NCBI GenBank assembly: GCA_016718385.1
Contig: JADKDK010000008.1
Span: 124,001 to 188,000, forward strand
Direction: 5' to 3'
Length of the DNA stretch: 64,000 nt
From: Gammaproteobacteria bacterium
GTDB taxonomy: Bacteria; Pseudomonadota; Gammaproteobacteria; Pseudomonadales; UBA5518
Shown: piece by piece, positions 42,348-51,264 of the stretch
Position numbering within the stretch: position 1 is the stretch's first letter
Layout: every line of letters starts with the position of its first letter
Position numbers and translations under genes: made by a program
Notes under the pieces: generated by a model
What the model was told of the DNA's origin: nothing
Seen by the model: the letters and a program-made list of their open reading frames with translations, nothing else
Database searches by the model: none

Positions 42348-43232
42348 CTAGCCCGGCCCCTGTCGCAACAGCGCGTCCAGCGCCTGCTCGTGACGCGCCA
42401 GCGCCGGCACCGTGCGCGCGCTCGCCCCGCGGTAGCGCACCAGGTGCCACAACACGCCGAGCAGGCGGTACAGCACGCGCGCGCGGTACAGCCGCTCGAT
42501 CGCGGTGTCGCCGATCTCGCCGTAGGCGAGCAGCAGGCGGCTGCGGTCGAGCGCGCCGAAACCGCAATCCTCCGCGATGGTCGCAAGATCGAAGAAGGCG
42601 TCGCCGCGCGCAGCATATTCCCAGTCGATGAAGCGCACCGCGCCGTCGACCTCGAACACGTTCTGCGCCAGCAGGTCGTTGTGGCACAGCGCGGTGCGCC
42701 AGCGCCCGAAGCGGTACTGCTCCAGCACCTGGCGCGCGGAAGCCAGCCAGCGGCGCGCGCGCGGCCAGGCCAGCGGATCGTCCGCCTGCAGTTCGCGCGC
42801 GTAGGCGCGCACGCGATCGGCGATGTTCAGCACCGGCACGTCGAGCTCCTGGCGATGCAGCAGGTGCAGCGCGGCGGCGAGGCGGTCGATCGTGTGGTCG
42901 GCGGCGATGCCTTCGACGCGCAGCGGCTTCGATTCGAGGTAGGCGGTGACGAGGATGCCGCGCGCGGGATCGCAGTGTAGCACCCGGGCGCCGAGCCCGA
43001 TGCGGTCGGCCAGCTCCAGCACGCGCTGCTCCACGTGACGGTCGATGCCGAGGCGCTCCCCGTTGCCCTCGGGCAGCCGCACCACGACGCGCCGGCGCCC
43101 CAGGCGCACGAGGAAGCTGCGGTTGCTGTGGCCCGAGCTGAACACGGCTTCCAGTTCGGGCGGGGTGTCGAGGCTGTCGGGACGCCAGTCGCGGAACAGT
43201 TCAGCCAGCGCGCGGGGCATCGGACGCTGCAT
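42348..43232 (-). CDS. thiamine/choline kinase-like phosphotransferase
   Basis: About 294 residues. The kinase motifs are LCHNDLLAQNVF (catalytic HxD and Asn) and VRFIDWEYAARGDAFFDLA (metal-binding Asp). The N-lobe glycine turn is SSGHSNRSFLV. The start is ATG 43232, or GTG 43241. Both lie inside pnuC. In a TPP-regulated operon it most likely phosphorylates thiamine to thiamine monophosphate (ThiK role). ThiL at 54629 would do the second step. Confidence 0.82.
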   Translation of the reverse strand: MQRPMPRALAELFRDWRPDSLDTPPELEAVFSSGHSNRSFLVRLGRRRVVVRLPEGNGERLGIDRHVEQRVLELADRIGLGARVLHCDPARGILVTAYLESKPLRVEGIAADHTIDRLAAALHLLHRQELDVPVLNIADRVRAYARELQADDPLAWPRARRWLASARQVLEQYRFGRWRTALCHNDLLAQNVFEVDGAVRFIDWEYAARGDAFFDLATIAEDCGFGALDRSRLLLAYGEIGDTAIERLYRARVLYRLLGVLWHLVRYRGASARTVPALARHEQALDALLRQGPG

Positions 43233-43824
43233 GTTGTTCACGATAATGACGACGCCACTGGAAGTACCCGAAAACCACGATCACAAGATAGACCACAAAC
43301 AGCAGCGCGGTGAGGTGCAGCCCGCGGTCGAGGTACAGGTACAGCGACACCCCATCGACCACCAGCCAGTAGAGCCAGTTCTCCAGCAGCTTCTGCGCCA
43401 CCATCCAGGTCGTGAGGATCGCGCCCCAGGTCGTGAACGAATCGAGGTAGGGCAGCCGCCCCAGGCCGGCATGCGTGAGCGCGGCGCCCGAGGCCAGCGA
43501 GGCCGCGAGCACCAGCACGATGGCCGCAACGTGGTAGCGCCACGGCCAGGTGCGCACCGGCAGCGGTTCGGCCGCGGCGCCGGCGCCGCCGCGCCAGTGC
43601 CACCAGCCGTAGACGGCCATCGCGAGGTAGTAGAACTGCAGCCCCGATTCCATCGGCAGTTCCGCGTGCCAGAACAGGAACAGGTAGATCAGCGTGCTGA
43701 GGAAGGCCGCGGGCCAGCACCACAGGCTCTCGCGCATCGCCAGCAGCAGGTAGGCGATACCGAGCAGCACGGCCAGGGCCTCCCAGCCGTGCAGTTGCAG
43801 CCAGCCGGCGAGCATCGCTGTCAT
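43201..43824 (-). CDS. pnuT: PnuC-family vitamin transporter, probably thiamine (PnuT)
   Basis: 207 residues, about seven membrane segments. The family stretches are FYYLAMAVYGWWHWRGG and LENWLYWLVVDGVSLYLYLDRGLHLTALLFVVYLVIVVFGYFQW. PnuC proteins move unphosphorylated vitamins by facilitated diffusion and trap them by phosphorylation. Those under TPP riboswitches carry thiamine. The downstream kinase overlaps it, as expected for transport plus trapping. Confidence 0.88.
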   Translation of the reverse strand: MTAMLAGWLQLHGWEALAVLLGIAYLLLAMRESLWCWPAAFLSTLIYLFLFWHAELPMESGLQFYYLAMAVYGWWHWRGGAGAAAEPLPVRTWPWRYHVAAIVLVLAASLASGAALTHAGLGRLPYLDSFTTWGAILTTWMVAQKLLENWLYWLVVDGVSLYLYLDRGLHLTALLFVVYLVIVVFGYFQWRRHYREQHAASDAPRAG

Positions 43825-43833
43825 CGCCCGCGC

Positions 43834-44088
43834 TCAGGGATTGGCACGCACATCGCCGTTGACGATCCTGGCGACGATCACGGCCTTGCCGTGGGTCTCG
43901 AAGCTGTGGCGCAGCTCCTCGGTGAGCACCGCCATCACGCGTGCGTACTCGCCGAACAGCTGGGTCGTCATCTGGTTGCGCACGACTTCGACGCCCTCGT
44001 GCGCCTGCACGCGATGGATGAAGTCGATGATCACCGGGATGTAGTCGTCGCGCAGCGGGTACAGGCTGAGGTCCACCGAGATCTGCAT
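43834..44088 (-). CDS. YKOF-type thiamine-binding protein
   Basis: 84 residues, one YKOF/MTH1187-like ferredoxin fold (MQISVDLSLYPLRDDYIPVIIDFI, VVRNQMTTQLFGEYARVMAVL). ATG after AAAGGAG, which also contains the stop of the receptor gene. YkoF in Bacillus binds thiamine and pyrimidine precursor in a thiamine-regulated operon. No signal peptide is seen, so it is cytoplasmic and could be a binding or delivery protein. Confidence 0.82.
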   Translation of the reverse strand: MQISVDLSLYPLRDDYIPVIIDFIHRVQAHEGVEVVRNQMTTQLFGEYARVMAVLTEELRHSFETHGKAVIVARIVNGDVRANP

Positions 44089-44098
44089 GAAAGCTCCT

Positions 44099-46252
44099 TT
44101 ACTCTAAACTCCAGGACACGGTTACGCCCGCCACGCGCGGAGCGCCGTACTGGTACCAGGCCTCGTTGACGTAGAACGTGCGCGGGTCGTTGCCGAAATA
44201 GAAGCCATGCACCACGTAGTCCTCGTCGAGCGCGTTGCGCAACCAGGCCGTGGCCTCGACGCGATCGCCACGGTAACCGGCGGCGAGGTGCAGCAGGCGG
44301 TAGGCCTCGCTGCGCTCGTCATCGGAGTCCGAGAGATAGTAGCCGTCCTTGCCCTCGTATTCGACCCGCGCGAAGCCGCGCGCGAACAGCGCGAGCTCGA
44401 CACCCGCGCGGAACTGCCAGTTCGGCGCCTGCGCCTGCTCGCGGCCGTCCTTGTCGACGAAACCGAGCTCCGGGTCGTTGGCCACGAAATTCCCGATCTC
44501 GGTATCGAGCAGGCCGAGCGAGGCATCGAGGCGCAGGCGATCGAGGGCCTGCCAGTCGGCCTCGAGTTCGAGCCCGTAGTTGCTGCCGCTGGCGGCGTTG
44601 TCGGTGTAGCCCACGAACTGCGGCCCTTCGTTGTACCAGGCCTTCAGCTGCACGTCGTCGCGGTCCATGTAGAACAATGCCGCTCGCACGCGCAATGCCT
44701 CGTCGTTGCTCGCGAACTTCCAGCCTAGCTCGTAGTTCCAGAGCGTCTCGGCAGCGTACTCGCTGCGCGTGCCGAGGAAGGCGATGATCGAGGGATCGAG
44801 GCCCGACTTCTGCGCCTTGCCGATCGCCTCGCCGTTCACGCCGCCGGCCTTGTAGCCGCGCGCGACCAGCGCATAGGCCATCGAACGCGGCGCCAGCTCG
44901 TATTGCGCGCTCAGCTGCCCGCCCCAGAGGTCATCGCCGGGCTGCTCGCGCAACCCCAGCGAATCGTCGTAATCCGCGTCGAAACGCTGCAGCCGCAGTC
45001 CGCCGCTCACGGAGACGCGCTCGCTGGCCGCCCAGTCGAGCTCGGCGTAGGCCGCGGCGTGGCCGCTGTCGTAATCGCTGTGAAAGAGCCCGGGCGCATC
45101 CGCGTCCCAGTCGTGGAAGCGGCGCTCGAGCCGGGTGTCGCGACTGATCGCGTAGAGCCCGGCGACCCACGTGAGCTCGCCCGGGTGCGACACCAGCCGC
45201 AAGTCCACGCTGCCCGCCTCGACGTCGCGCAGGTAACGGTCGGTGGAGGAGTACTCCCAGCCCTCGCAGCCGGTGCCGTCGCAGAGGCCCGCGTAGGACC
45301 AGTCCTCGTCGTAGCCGTAGTCGAGGTCCGAGCCCATCCAGGTCGCGACGGCCTGCACGTCGAAGCCCGCCCCGGTCGTCCAGTCGGCACGCAATGCCGC
45401 AGCATCGCTGGTCTGGCGATCGCGCCCGGGTTCGTCCGAGAACGTGTGGCGGGTGTTGTCCAGCGACCACGCGTCGTAGCCGTTGTCCGATTCGACGCGC
45501 ATCAGCGTCAGCCCGAGCGCCAGCGCCTCGCTGGCCTGCCAGTCGAGCCGCGCGCGCGCGGTGGTCTCGTCGATGGCGTTGGTGTCGTCGCGGCCGAGGA
45601 AATCGTTCTCGATGTAGCCGTCGCTGCGGTTGCGGTGGACCGCGAGCCGCGCGGCGAGGTCGGGCGTCAGCGGGCCGCTGGCCACCGCGCCCAGCGTGCT
45701 GCCGCCGTATTCGGCCACGCCGACTTCCACGCGCGCCATCGTCCTGTCTGCCGGCGCCGCCGAGCGGATGTTGACCAGGCCGGCCATCGCGCTGGCACCG
45801 AAGGCGGTGCCCTGCGGGCCGCGCAGCACCTCGACCTGCTCGACGTCGAACAGCGTGCCCGCGTTGCCGAGCCCGCTGAAATCGATGCCGTCGATGTACA
45901 GCCCGACCGAGGGATCCACCGGGTCGACGAACTGGCTGCGCTCGCCGATGCCGCGGATCTGCACGAAGCGCCCGCGCGAGGCGCCCGAACTGTAGTTCAC
46001 GTTCGGCGCCGCGTTCAGCAGCTCCTCGAAATGATTGGCCTGGCGCTCGCGGATCAGCGCCGCGGGCAGCACGCTGATGCTCGCCGGGACCGTGTCCACG
46101 GGTTTGGGCAGCAGCCGCGCGGTGACCACGATCTCCTCGAGCCGATCGGGCGCCGCGGCGGCCCCCGCGTGCGGCGCACCGAGCACGACAAGGCACAGGG
46201 ACAACGCGCGCCGGCGCGAGCTGCCTGCAGACGAAAATGGAACGTGACGCAT
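44099..46252 (-). CDS. TonB-dependent receptor under TPP control (thiamine receptor)
   Basis: 717 residues, ATG after GGAGG. Signal peptide to about residue 33. TonB box region LEEIVVTARLLPKPVDTV, then the plug (VEVLRGPQGTAFGASAMAGLVNIRS) and the barrel. The last residues are VTVSWSLE, so the usual terminal aromatic residue is absent. First gene after the riboswitch, so thiamine or a thiamine phosphate is the likely ligand. Earlier comparative work named such receptors Omr. Confidence 0.9.
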   Translation of the reverse strand: MRHVPFSSAGSSRRRALSLCLVVLGAPHAGAAAAPDRLEEIVVTARLLPKPVDTVPASISVLPAALIRERQANHFEELLNAAPNVNYSSGASRGRFVQIRGIGERSQFVDPVDPSVGLYIDGIDFSGLGNAGTLFDVEQVEVLRGPQGTAFGASAMAGLVNIRSAAPADRTMARVEVGVAEYGGSTLGAVASGPLTPDLAARLAVHRNRSDGYIENDFLGRDDTNAIDETTARARLDWQASEALALGLTLMRVESDNGYDAWSLDNTRHTFSDEPGRDRQTSDAAALRADWTTGAGFDVQAVATWMGSDLDYGYDEDWSYAGLCDGTGCEGWEYSSTDRYLRDVEAGSVDLRLVSHPGELTWVAGLYAISRDTRLERRFHDWDADAPGLFHSDYDSGHAAAYAELDWAASERVSVSGGLRLQRFDADYDDSLGLREQPGDDLWGGQLSAQYELAPRSMAYALVARGYKAGGVNGEAIGKAQKSGLDPSIIAFLGTRSEYAAETLWNYELGWKFASNDEALRVRAALFYMDRDDVQLKAWYNEGPQFVGYTDNAASGSNYGLELEADWQALDRLRLDASLGLLDTEIGNFVANDPELGFVDKDGREQAQAPNWQFRAGVELALFARGFARVEYEGKDGYYLSDSDDERSEAYRLLHLAAGYRGDRVEATAWLRNALDEDYVVHGFYFGNDPRTFYVNEAWYQYGAPRVAGVTVSWSLE

Positions 46253-46324
46253 CCGCGACCTCCGTAAAGGAGATCCGGACCAGCGCTGGCGGATATTGGC
46301 GCGCACACCGGGCGGCATGCGCTT

Positions 46325-46418
46325 TCCTATCCCTTCGCCGGCATTATCCGGATCAGGTTCGAGGGGTTCACCAGCCCGATGCCGGTGTCTCAGGTGTTAC
46401 CCACCCCCAGGAGAGCGC
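46325..46418 (-). promoter_or_regulatory. TPP riboswitch (THI box)
   Basis: On the minus strand the conserved THI core is present: GGGGTGGG, then CTGAGA, then ACCCCTCGAACCTGATC, then GATAATGCCGGCGAAGGGA. The P1 helix can form between TCCT and AGGA. It ends about 70 bases before the receptor ATG. It controls the whole minus-strand operon down to 39936. Confidence 0.95.
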
Positions 46419-46428
46419 GCAGTATAGC

Positions 46429-46509
46429 GTAGGTCCGGCTTCAGCCGGACAAACGTCCGGATGAACCCGGACCCACGTTGGGGCAATGTCCGGCTGAAGC
46501 CGGACCTTC
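46429..46509. repeat. three REP-like palindromes upstream of the TPP riboswitch
   Basis: Copies at 46429-46451, 46454-46476 and 46487-46509. They sit between the stop of the oxidoreductase gene and the riboswitch on the same strand and may insulate the riboswitch from read-through. They leave little room for a promoter. Confidence 0.85.
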
Positions 46510-46528
46510 GGGCGAAACCGGCGAGGGA

Positions 46529-47413
46529 TCAGCCGATCCTGGCTATGAGATTGGCCAGGCGATCGAGCTCGGCGAGATCGGCGGTCACCGCAGAGAACAT
46601 GATCTCGTCGACCCCTAGCTCGCGGTAATCATCGATCGCGCGGCGCACCGCGTCCTCGTTCGAGCGCGTCATGGTGCCGGCGACCAGCTTCGCGACGTCG
46701 TCACCGGCGATCTTCAGGTAGTCGTAGACGTACTGGCGCAGTCGCGGCTCGGCGTCATCGGCGAGCGAGTGCCAGAAGCCGGCCATGCGGTAGGGACGGT
46801 CGGCGCGGCCGGCCTCCTCCCACGCGCTGTCGGCCATGTCGATCATTCTCGCGATCTCGCCCTTGTCGCCGTTCATCGAGAACAGGTACACGCCCTGCGC
46901 CCACTCGGCGCCGCGGCGCATGCCCTTCGGGCCCATCGCGCCGATCAATATCGGCGGGCCTCCGGCCTGCACCGGCACGGGCCCGACCGGATCGGCGCCC
47001 TCGAACGGCGGCTCGCCCGCCCAGATGCGGCGCATCTCGGCGACTTGCTGGTCCATGCGCTGGTGGCGGTGCGCGAACGAGGCGCCCACCGCACGGTAGT
47101 CCTTCTCGCGCCCGCCGACGCCGACGGTCACGGTGACACGACCGCCCGAGAGCACGTCCAGCGTGGCGATTTCCTTGGCGGCCCACACCGCGGAGTGCAT
47201 CGGCAGCACGTACAGCGAGGGCACTATCCGCACCCGCTCGGTCACCGCCGCCGCGGCCGACAGCAGCACGCGCATGTCGCAGGTGTAACCGGTGATGCGC
47301 TCGCCGCACGACAGGCTGTCCCAGGGGCCGGCGTCGATCGCGCGGCACCACGCGAGGATGGTGTCGCGATCGTAGTCACGCTTCATGTAGGGCAGGCAGA
47401 TTCCGTAGCGCAC
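46529..47413 (-). CDS. luciferase-like (LLM class) flavin-dependent oxidoreductase
   Basis: 294 residues, GTG start after CCGGAGAATCAC. TIM-barrel features: YGICLPYMKRDYDRDTILAWCRAIDAGPWDSL, IATLDVLSGGRVTVTVGVGGREKDYRAVGASF, PPILIGAMGPKGMRRGAEWAQG. The family uses FMN or F420. Substrate unknown. The region after 47413 up to the PilZ gene is short and empty. Confidence 0.88.
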   Translation of the reverse strand: MRYGICLPYMKRDYDRDTILAWCRAIDAGPWDSLSCGERITGYTCDMRVLLSAAAAVTERVRIVPSLYVLPMHSAVWAAKEIATLDVLSGGRVTVTVGVGGREKDYRAVGASFAHRHQRMDQQVAEMRRIWAGEPPFEGADPVGPVPVQAGGPPILIGAMGPKGMRRGAEWAQGVYLFSMNGDKGEIARMIDMADSAWEEAGRADRPYRMAGFWHSLADDAEPRLRQYVYDYLKIAGDDVAKLVAGTMTRSNEDAVRRAIDDYRELGVDEIMFSAVTADLAELDRLANLIARIG

Positions 47414-47477
47414 CGTGATTCTCCGGGTCGTGGATGAAGTGCCGGATGTTACGTCAGCGGCGCGGGTGCTGTCTGCC

Positions 47478-48074
47478 TCAGGAGGCCGTCCGCGCACGCC
47501 GCGCGTCACGCTGCTCGCGCAGCTCCTGCAGGAACTGCCCCTGGCGACGCAGGATGAAGCGGATCAGCAGTTCCTGGTCGTCGTGGTCCATCCCGGCAAA
47601 ATCGAGGTGCAGCAGATGGTAGCCAGGTGTCGCGTCGCGGCAGCGCACCACGCGCGCCGGCACGCACAGTCGTGTGTCCTCGGGCGGCAGCAGCAGCTCG
47701 ACCTGCAGCGTCTCGCCCGCCTCGTAGCGCTCGGCGCTCTGCAGGCCAATCCCGCAGGCGCTGATGCTGACCTCGTGCTCGGCAAGCGGCAGGCCGGCGC
47801 GTGGCGCCTCGAGCTGCCCCAGCCGTTCGATCACGTAATCGAGCTTGCGGTTCAGCAGTTGCGCGAGCTCGCCGACCGCCGGCGCCTGCACCCGCGCAGC
47901 CGCGATGATCGCTGCGATGCCCCGGTCGATCCCCGCAAGGAACTCGTCGGCACGGAGGTCGTGGCCTTTCCCGGCGACTGCATCGACGCCCGGCACGCGG
48001 CGCACGGCGAGCCGCAGACGGTCGTCGATGCGAAAGAATCGCCTGCGGTCCGCGCCGCTCCGCTTCTCGATCAC
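47478..48074 (-). CDS. PilZ domain protein next to the flagellar stator genes
   Basis: 198 residues. The C-terminal PilZ domain begins near residue 95 (SISACGIGL, then VPARVVRC and HLDFAGMDHDDQELLIRFILRRQ). The N-terminal RRRFFRIDD resembles an RxxxR c-di-GMP motif, and the middle is helical. 14 bp after the MotB-type gene, so likely in one operon. Probably couples c-di-GMP to stator activity. Confidence 0.8.
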   Translation of the reverse strand: MIEKRSGADRRRFFRIDDRLRLAVRRVPGVDAVAGKGHDLRADEFLAGIDRGIAAIIAAARVQAPAVGELAQLLNRKLDYVIERLGQLEAPRAGLPLAEHEVSISACGIGLQSAERYEAGETLQVELLLPPEDTRLCVPARVVRCRDATPGYHLLHLDFAGMDHDDQELLIRFILRRQGQFLQELREQRDARRARTAS

Positions 48075-48088
48075 CTGCCGCCTCCTGA

Positions 48089-49036
48089 TCAGCGCACCAC
48101 GCCGCCCCGCCCGCCCCCTGCCTCCTCGAGGCGCAGCGAGCGGTAGTATGCGGGATCCACCGTCTTCAGCGCATCGAGCTGCTCGCGCAGCTGGCGGTCG
48201 ATGCCCTGATCGATCACGATCTCGACACGACGGTTGCGCGCGCGTGCGTCGGCAGAATCGTTGGCCACCAACGGGCGCGCGTCGGCAAAGCCGGTGACCG
48301 AGAGCCGGCGCGGGTCCAGCACGCCGCCCTCGAGCAGCGGCTCGGCGACCGACACCGCCCGCGCCGACGACAACTCCCAGTTGGAGCGAAAGCGCGCAGT
48401 CGCGATCGGCACATCATCGGTGTGGCCCTGCACCTCGACGGCTCCCTCCTGCGCGGCCAGCACGTCGCGGAACTGGCGCATCAGGGCCTGGTACTCCGGT
48501 TTGAGTTCCGCGGAACCCGAGGCGAAGGAACCGCGCTCGCGGATTCGCACCACGATACGGCGCCCGCTGGTCTCGATCTCGACCTCGCCGCGGGCGATCT
48601 CGGCGGTGAGCTTCTCGGCCAGCGCAGCGGCGTCGGCCTGCGTGGCACGGATCTGCGCCTCGACGTTTCGCTTCATCTGCTCCGTCAACTCCAGATCCGG
48701 CGTCGCTTCGTCCGCCGCGGCGTCGGGCGCCGGCTCGGGCAGCGCATCGTCCTGCTGGTAGCGCTCGCTGATCGGCGTGGGCCGCGGCACGCCGGGCGAG
48801 AATTCCAGTGCGATCACGCTGGTGCCCATGGGCACGCTCTCGGCCACGATCCTGCGCTGCACGCCGAAGGCTTGCGACATGGAGCCGGCGATCTGTTCGT
48901 AGCGCTTGATGTCCATCTCGGCGAAGGTGAGCAGCAGCACGAAGAAGCACATCAGCAGCGTCATCATGTCGGCGAAGGTCGGCAGCCATTTCGGGATGGC
49001 GATCTCCGTGCTGCCGCGCTGCTCCTCCTCATCCAT
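48089..49036 (-). CDS. pomB: MotB/PomB-type flagellar stator protein
   Basis: 315 residues. The N-terminal plug and single membrane segment contain the ion-binding Asp (PKWLPTFADMMTLLMCFFVLLLTFAEMD). A C-terminal OmpA domain anchors to peptidoglycan (VEVQGHTDDVPIATARFRSNWELSSARAVSV, RLSVTGFADARPLVAND). The sodium-type (PomB) label rests on gene order and similarity and was not tested by motif. Confidence 0.9.
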   Translation of the reverse strand: MDEEEQRGSTEIAIPKWLPTFADMMTLLMCFFVLLLTFAEMDIKRYEQIAGSMSQAFGVQRRIVAESVPMGTSVIALEFSPGVPRPTPISERYQQDDALPEPAPDAAADEATPDLELTEQMKRNVEAQIRATQADAAALAEKLTAEIARGEVEIETSGRRIVVRIRERGSFASGSAELKPEYQALMRQFRDVLAAQEGAVEVQGHTDDVPIATARFRSNWELSSARAVSVAEPLLEGGVLDPRRLSVTGFADARPLVANDSADARARNRRVEIVIDQGIDRQLREQLDALKTVDPAYYRSLRLEEAGGGRGGVVR

Positions 49037-49048
49037 GCGCCGGATGCC

Positions 49049-49804
49049 TCAGGCGGGGGCCGGGCGCTGGCCTGCCGGCAGGTAGCGCTCCAGCAAGCCC
49101 TGGATCACGCGCGGATTCTGCCCCGCCTGCATCGCCAGCAGCCCGTCGACCACCAGCGCGTGCTGCGTCGCCTCCTCGCTGCCGCGCAGCTTCAGCTTGT
49201 CGGCGATGGGCATGCAGATGACGTTCGCCAGCAGGGAGCCGTAGAGCGTGGTGAGCAGCGCGACCGCCATTGCCGGGCCGATCGACTTGGGGTCGTCCAT
49301 GTTCGCGAGCATCTGCACCAGGCCGACCAGCGTGCCGATCATCCCCATGGCCGGCCCCACGTCGGCCATTGCCAGGAAAATGCGCTGGCCCCACTCGTGG
49401 CGTTCCATCGCCTGCCTGCGGTCCTTCGACAGTGCGGCCTGCACGTGCTCGGCGTCGTGGCCGTCGATCAGCAGGCGCAGGCCGTCGGCGAGGAAGCGGT
49501 TCGAGACCGGCTGCTCCTCCAGCGCGAGCAGGCCGCCGCGGCGCGCCAGGTTGGCCAGCTCGACGATGCGCGCGATCAGCTCCCCCGACTCCTCGGGACG
49601 GAACAGGAAGGCCTTGCCCGCCACCCGAAAGGCGCCGGCGAACTGGTTCATGCCGAACTTGCTCATCACGACGAACACGGTGCCGCCGATCACGATCAGG
49701 AACGAGGGCGCGTCGAGGAACATCACCGGATCGCCGCCGAGGAATATCGCGGCCATGATGATGAACAGGGCTCCGAGCAGGCCGATTATCGTCGCCAGAT
49801 CCAC
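49049..49804 (-). CDS. pomA: MotA/PomA-type flagellar stator protein
   Basis: 251 residues. GTG start (VDLATIIGLLGALFIIMAAIFLGG) after GGGGGAAGAC, matching PomA starts. Four membrane segments. The charged cytoplasmic loop (about 70-140) precedes FLAMADVGPAMGMIGTLVGLVQML and MAVALLTTLYGSLLANV. 12 bp before pomB. Neighbouring xseB-ispA-dxs is divergent, the same layout as around pomAB in Vibrio. Confidence 0.92.
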   Translation of the reverse strand: MDLATIIGLLGALFIIMAAIFLGGDPVMFLDAPSFLIVIGGTVFVVMSKFGMNQFAGAFRVAGKAFLFRPEESGELIARIVELANLARRGGLLALEEQPVSNRFLADGLRLLIDGHDAEHVQAALSKDRRQAMERHEWGQRIFLAMADVGPAMGMIGTLVGLVQMLANMDDPKSIGPAMAVALLTTLYGSLLANVICMPIADKLKLRGSEEATQHALVVDGLLAMQAGQNPRVIQGLLERYLPAGQRPAPA

Positions 49805-49851
49805 GTCTTCCCCCCGCATGCACGACACTGCATGCATTCTAGCCGCCTTTG

Positions 49852-49945
49852 CGGGTTCGGCTTCAGCCCCGGCGGGGTCGGCCGCGCCGAGCCCTTGTGG
49901 TGTGGGTCGGCATTCATGCCGACAGGCGGGGTGAAGCCCGACCTG
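49852..49945. repeat. REP-like palindromes between pomA and xseB
   Basis: A clear 23-bp copy lies at 49902-49924 (GTGG plus GTCGGCATTCATGCCGAC plus A). Two degenerate ones lie at about 49852-49872 and 49925-49945. They occupy most of the divergent promoter region. Confidence 0.75.
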
Positions 49946-50012
49946 GGCGTTGATTTGTGCGGGGGCTCGGGCTACTGTCGCGCGCGTCAACTCCTCCACA
50001 GGCCGGAGCACC

Positions 50013-50273
50013 GTGTCAGCACCGCGCAAGCCCCTGAATTTCGAGAAATCCCTGGCCGACCTGGAGGCGCTGGTCGAGCGCATGGAAGACGGGGAACTGA
50101 GCCTCGAGGAATCGCTGAAGGCCTTCGAGGCGGGCATCCGCCTGACCCAGCAGTGCCAGCAGGCCCTCACCCAGGCGCAACAGCGCGTGCAACTGCTCTC
50201 GGTGCAGGACGGCGAGGTGCACGTCACGCCGTTCGCCGAGGCAGACGACGCCGACGAGGACGCCGATGCCTGA
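50013..50273 (+). CDS. xseB: exodeoxyribonuclease VII small subunit
   Basis: 86 residues. GTG start (VSAPRKPLNFEKSLADLEALVERMEDGELSLEESLKAFEAG), which covers the whole family motif. GGAG lies seven bases upstream. Acidic tail. Works with XseA (not in the window). Overlaps ispA by 8 bp, the usual arrangement. Confidence 0.95.
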   Translation: MSAPRKPLNFEKSLADLEALVERMEDGELSLEESLKAFEAGIRLTQQCQQALTQAQQRVQLLSVQDGEVHVTPFAEADDADEDADA

Positions 50274-51174
50274 GGTGCCGGTCATCGGCGCACGGCTCGA
50301 GACCTACCGCGGGCGCGCCGAGGCGGCGCTGGCGATGCTGTTCGACGGCGAACTGGTGGGCCGCGCCGATTCGCGGCTGCGCGAGGCGATGCGCTACAGC
50401 CTGCTGGCCGGCGGCAAGCGCCTGCGTCCGGTGCTGCTCTACGCGGCGGCAACGGCGGTCGGCGGCAGCCGTGCCAGCGCCCAGGACACCGATCGCGCCG
50501 CGTGCGCGATCGAATGCATCCACACGTACTCGCTGATCCACGACGACCTGCCGGCCATGGACAACGACGACCTGCGCCGCGGGCAGCCCACCTGCCACAA
50601 GGCCTTCGATGAGGCCACCGCCATCCTCGCCGGCGATGCCCTGCAGACACTGGGCTTCGAGTTGCTGTGCGCCGCCGACTCGGTGGATACCGCCACGCGG
50701 CTCGCGCTGGTCGCGGAACTGGCCGGCGCGAGCGGCAGTCGCGGCATGGTCGGCGGCCAGGCGGTCGACGTCGCCCATGTCGGGCGCCCGATCACGGCGG
50801 CCACGCTGGAGTCCATGCACGCGCTGAAGACCGGCGCGCTGATCCGTGCGGCGCTGCGTATGGGCGCGCTGCTCGGGGTGGCGGACGTGCGCACTCGCGC
50901 CTGCCTGGACGAGTACGCGCGCTGCATCGGGCTCGCCTTCCAGGTGCAGGACGACATCCTCGACGCCTGCGGCGACGTGGCAGCGCTCGGCAAGAACCCG
51001 GGTTCCGACGCCGCGCAGACCAAGCCGACCTATGTCACCGAGCTCGGCGAGGCCGGCGCACGCGCGCTTGCCCTCGAGCTGCGCGATGCGGCACTGGCGA
51101 CGCTGGCGCCCCTCGGCGGACCCGCGGCGGCACTGGCGGATATGGCGCGTTTCATCGTGAGCCGGGACCGCTGA
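50266..51174 (+). CDS. ispA: farnesyl diphosphate synthase
   Basis: 302 residues. First Asp-rich motif HDDLPAMDNDDLRRG, second FQVQDDILD. KTGALIRAAL and GGKRLRPVLL are also present. Condenses IPP with DMAPP and GPP in the cytoplasm. Between xseB and dxs. Confidence 0.95.
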   Translation: MPEVPVIGARLETYRGRAEAALAMLFDGELVGRADSRLREAMRYSLLAGGKRLRPVLLYAAATAVGGSRASAQDTDRAACAIECIHTYSLIHDDLPAMDNDDLRRGQPTCHKAFDEATAILAGDALQTLGFELLCAADSVDTATRLALVAELAGASGSRGMVGGQAVDVAHVGRPITAATLESMHALKTGALIRAALRMGALLGVADVRTRACLDEYARCIGLAFQVQDDILDACGDVAALGKNPGSDAAQTKPTYVTELGEAGARALALELRDAALATLAPLGGPAAALADMARFIVSRDR

Positions 51175-51264
51175 GCGCCGATTACGGGCAACGCGCCGGA
51201 TGCGTTAGAATCGCGGCCTCGAACGGCCGGAGCACACCGGCATTCCCGCAGGAAAGCCCAACGC

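Noticed and set aside
46325..46418. Cobalamin riboswitch, considered because BtuCD-like genes and a TonB receptor follow
   Set aside because: The conserved THI-box segments are all present and no B12-box sequence is seen.
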